From: an uncultured Opitutales bacterium
GTDB taxonomy: Bacteria; Verrucomicrobiota; Verrucomicrobiia; Opitutales; Intestinicryptomonadaceae
Length of the DNA stretch: 6,788 bases
Reading direction: 5' to 3'
Assembly (NCBI GenBank): GCA_900552245.1
Contig: URYY01000115.1
Span: 1-6,788, forward strand
Both the position numbers and the translations under genes were made by a program. The first letter of the stretch is position 1; every line of letters begins with the position of its first letter. Below the pieces are notes generated by a model. The model was not told where the DNA came from, did no database searches, and worked only from the letters and a program-made list of their open reading frames with translations. This document shows positions 6,100-6,788 of the stretch, piece by piece.

Positions 6100-6130
6100 T
6101 TAGTAGGGATTTTTTTTAAATATCTGTCAA
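6100..6130 (-). promoter_or_regulatory. Candidate promoter of the DUF1015-GH20 operon
   Basis: On the - strand a perfect TTGACA (6130-6125) is followed after 19 nt by TACTAA (6105-6100), a partial -10 match. The spacer contains eight consecutive A residues, which may bend DNA. Transcription would begin near 6093, just before the hairpin at 6074-6091. The -35 box is strong; the long spacing and weak -10 lower confidence. Confidence 0.35.
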
Positions 6131-6154
6131 GTTTTTTAACTAACTTTGACTTTT

Positions 6155-6174
6155 CTCAAATCCGGACTTTTGAG
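6155..6174. promoter_or_regulatory. Operator-like dyad in the divergent intergenic region
   Basis: CTCAAA (6155-6160) and TTTGAG (6169-6174) are inverted repeats around TCCGGACT, whose TCCGGA is itself palindromic. The direct repeat GACTTTT (6148-6154 and 6165-6171) overlaps it with a 17-bp period. It lies about 25 nt upstream of the candidate DUF1015 -35 box and 85 nt upstream of the AsmA-like start, so a factor bound here could affect both genes. This is inference from symmetry and position. Confidence 0.3.
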
Positions 6175-6247
6175 CTTCTTGTAAGCCGCAAAAAATATTT
6201 CATACACAACTAGAAAACTATGCTTGAAAAAAACTAAAAAAAATACG

Positions 6248-6262
6248 ATGTTTAATCTATGA
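6248..6262 (+). other. Four-codon upstream ORF overlapping the AsmA-like start
   Basis: ATG TTT AAT CTA TGA ends with its stop overlapping the ATG of the next gene by four bases (ATGA). Neither ATG has a Shine-Dalgarno sequence. Translation of the short ORF could place ribosomes on the downstream start, or the first ATG may be unused. It may well be chance. Confidence 0.2.
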
Positions 6263-6788
6263 AAAAGTTTAAATCAAGAAAGGCGGGTTGCCTCTTTTCA
6301 ATAATTAAAATCTTACTTGTAATAGTAGTTCTGGGTTTTCTGGGGCTCTACTTCTTTAGCGGCAAAATTATAAATACCGCAATCTCTACTACCGGGAAAC
6401 TTGCCGGCGTTGATATGAATGGCAGCGCAAGCATATCTTGGAAGAGCTTGGAATTTTCAATAGACGATTTTTATATTGCCAATCCTGAAGGTTTCTCAAA
6501 GGCAAATGCAATCTCATTTAAACAGGCCTACTTTAAGCCTACACTTTCCTTTGGCGCCATAGATGGTTCAGCTCCTCTTGTCATAGATGAAATACGCATC
6601 GTGGGCGTATCGCTTCTGCTAGAGAAAAACGGCCTTTTGTCGCCCTCAAACCTAAGCGAGATAAAAGATAAATTTGCAGCTTTGGCTCCGGAATCCGAGG
6701 GCGCACCACAGCAGGAGAAAAAAGAGGAAATCCCCGTTGACAATCCCTCTGAAACAGGTATAATAAATTTGTTCGACAAACGCATTGA
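6259..6788 (+). CDS. AsmA-like inner-membrane-anchored protein, 3' end cut off
   Basis: Open from the ATG at 6259 to the end of the window (176 codons plus two bases), so only the N-terminus is seen. A basic start (MKKFKSRKAG) and a hydrophobic segment at about 11-33 form an uncleaved membrane anchor, with the rest in the periplasm. Residues about 68-93 contain FYIANPEGFSKANAISFKQA, and EIRIVGVSLLLEKNG follows at 111-125. This 'NPEGF' block, followed by a second beta-rich repeat, is typical of AsmA/DUF748-like proteins, whose larger relatives (YhdP, TamB) act in lipid or protein transport to the outer membrane. A Glu/Pro/Lys/Gln-rich linker covers about 143-165. The family is inferred from this pattern, and the full length is unknown. 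It is transcribed divergently from the DUF1015 gene and has no clear Shine-Dalgarno sequence. Confidence 0.65.
   Translation, partial: MKKFKSRKAGCLFSIIKILLVIVVLGFLGLYFFSGKIINTAISTTGKLAGVDMNGSASISWKSLEFSIDDFYIANPEGFSKANAISFKQAYFKPTLSFGAIDGSAPLVIDEIRIVGVSLLLEKNGLLSPSNLSEIKDKFAALAPESEGAPQQEKKEEIPVDNPSETGIINLFDKRI

Noticed and set aside
1..6788. CRISPR array, insertion sequence ends or toxin-antitoxin pair
   Set aside because: I saw no regularly spaced repeats, no transposase or terminal inverted repeats, and no recognisable toxin or antitoxin; the only mobility gene is the serine recombinase.

Overview
This window reads as an ordinary chromosomal segment of a Gram-negative bacterium with an integrase-type gene at its left side. 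The right-hand genes point to a Gram-negative: one encodes an AsmA-like protein anchored in the inner membrane, and two others encode a DUF1015 protein and a cytoplasmic-type family 20 glycosidase. A strong GGAGG ribosome binding site before the glycosidase argues against a typical Bacteroidota member. A PVC-group bacterium (Verrucomicrobiota or relatives) is my best guess, but this is inference with low confidence.

Left part (1-2508, + strand): a leader with two dyad structures, a doubtful 100-codon ORF, and a 677-residue large serine recombinase. The recombinase has the catalytic resolvase domain, the recombinase domain, a zinc ribbon, a long coiled coil and an extra C-terminal helix-turn-helix region that resembles ParB. 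No cargo gene is visible, so if this is a mobile element the rest lies to the left of the window.

Middle (2509-3087): a repeat-rich junction, then two tRNA genes on the - strand, Ser(GCT) followed by Val(CAC), ending in a clear rho-independent terminator. Parts of the terminator sequence recur, inverted, closer to the recombinase. This may mark an element boundary or an old recombination event.

Right part (3088-6788): a tight - strand operon of the DUF1015 gene followed, 12 nt later, by the GH20 beta-N-acetylhexosaminidase gene. A 210-bp divergent intergenic region with promoter-like and hairpin signals separates it from the + strand AsmA-like gene, which runs off the right end.

Nothing here amounts to a demonstrable new defence or metabolic system. 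The parts most worth a second look are the recombinase N-terminal extension and C-terminal domain, and the repeated GTTTAACGC motifs between the recombinase and the tRNA terminator.
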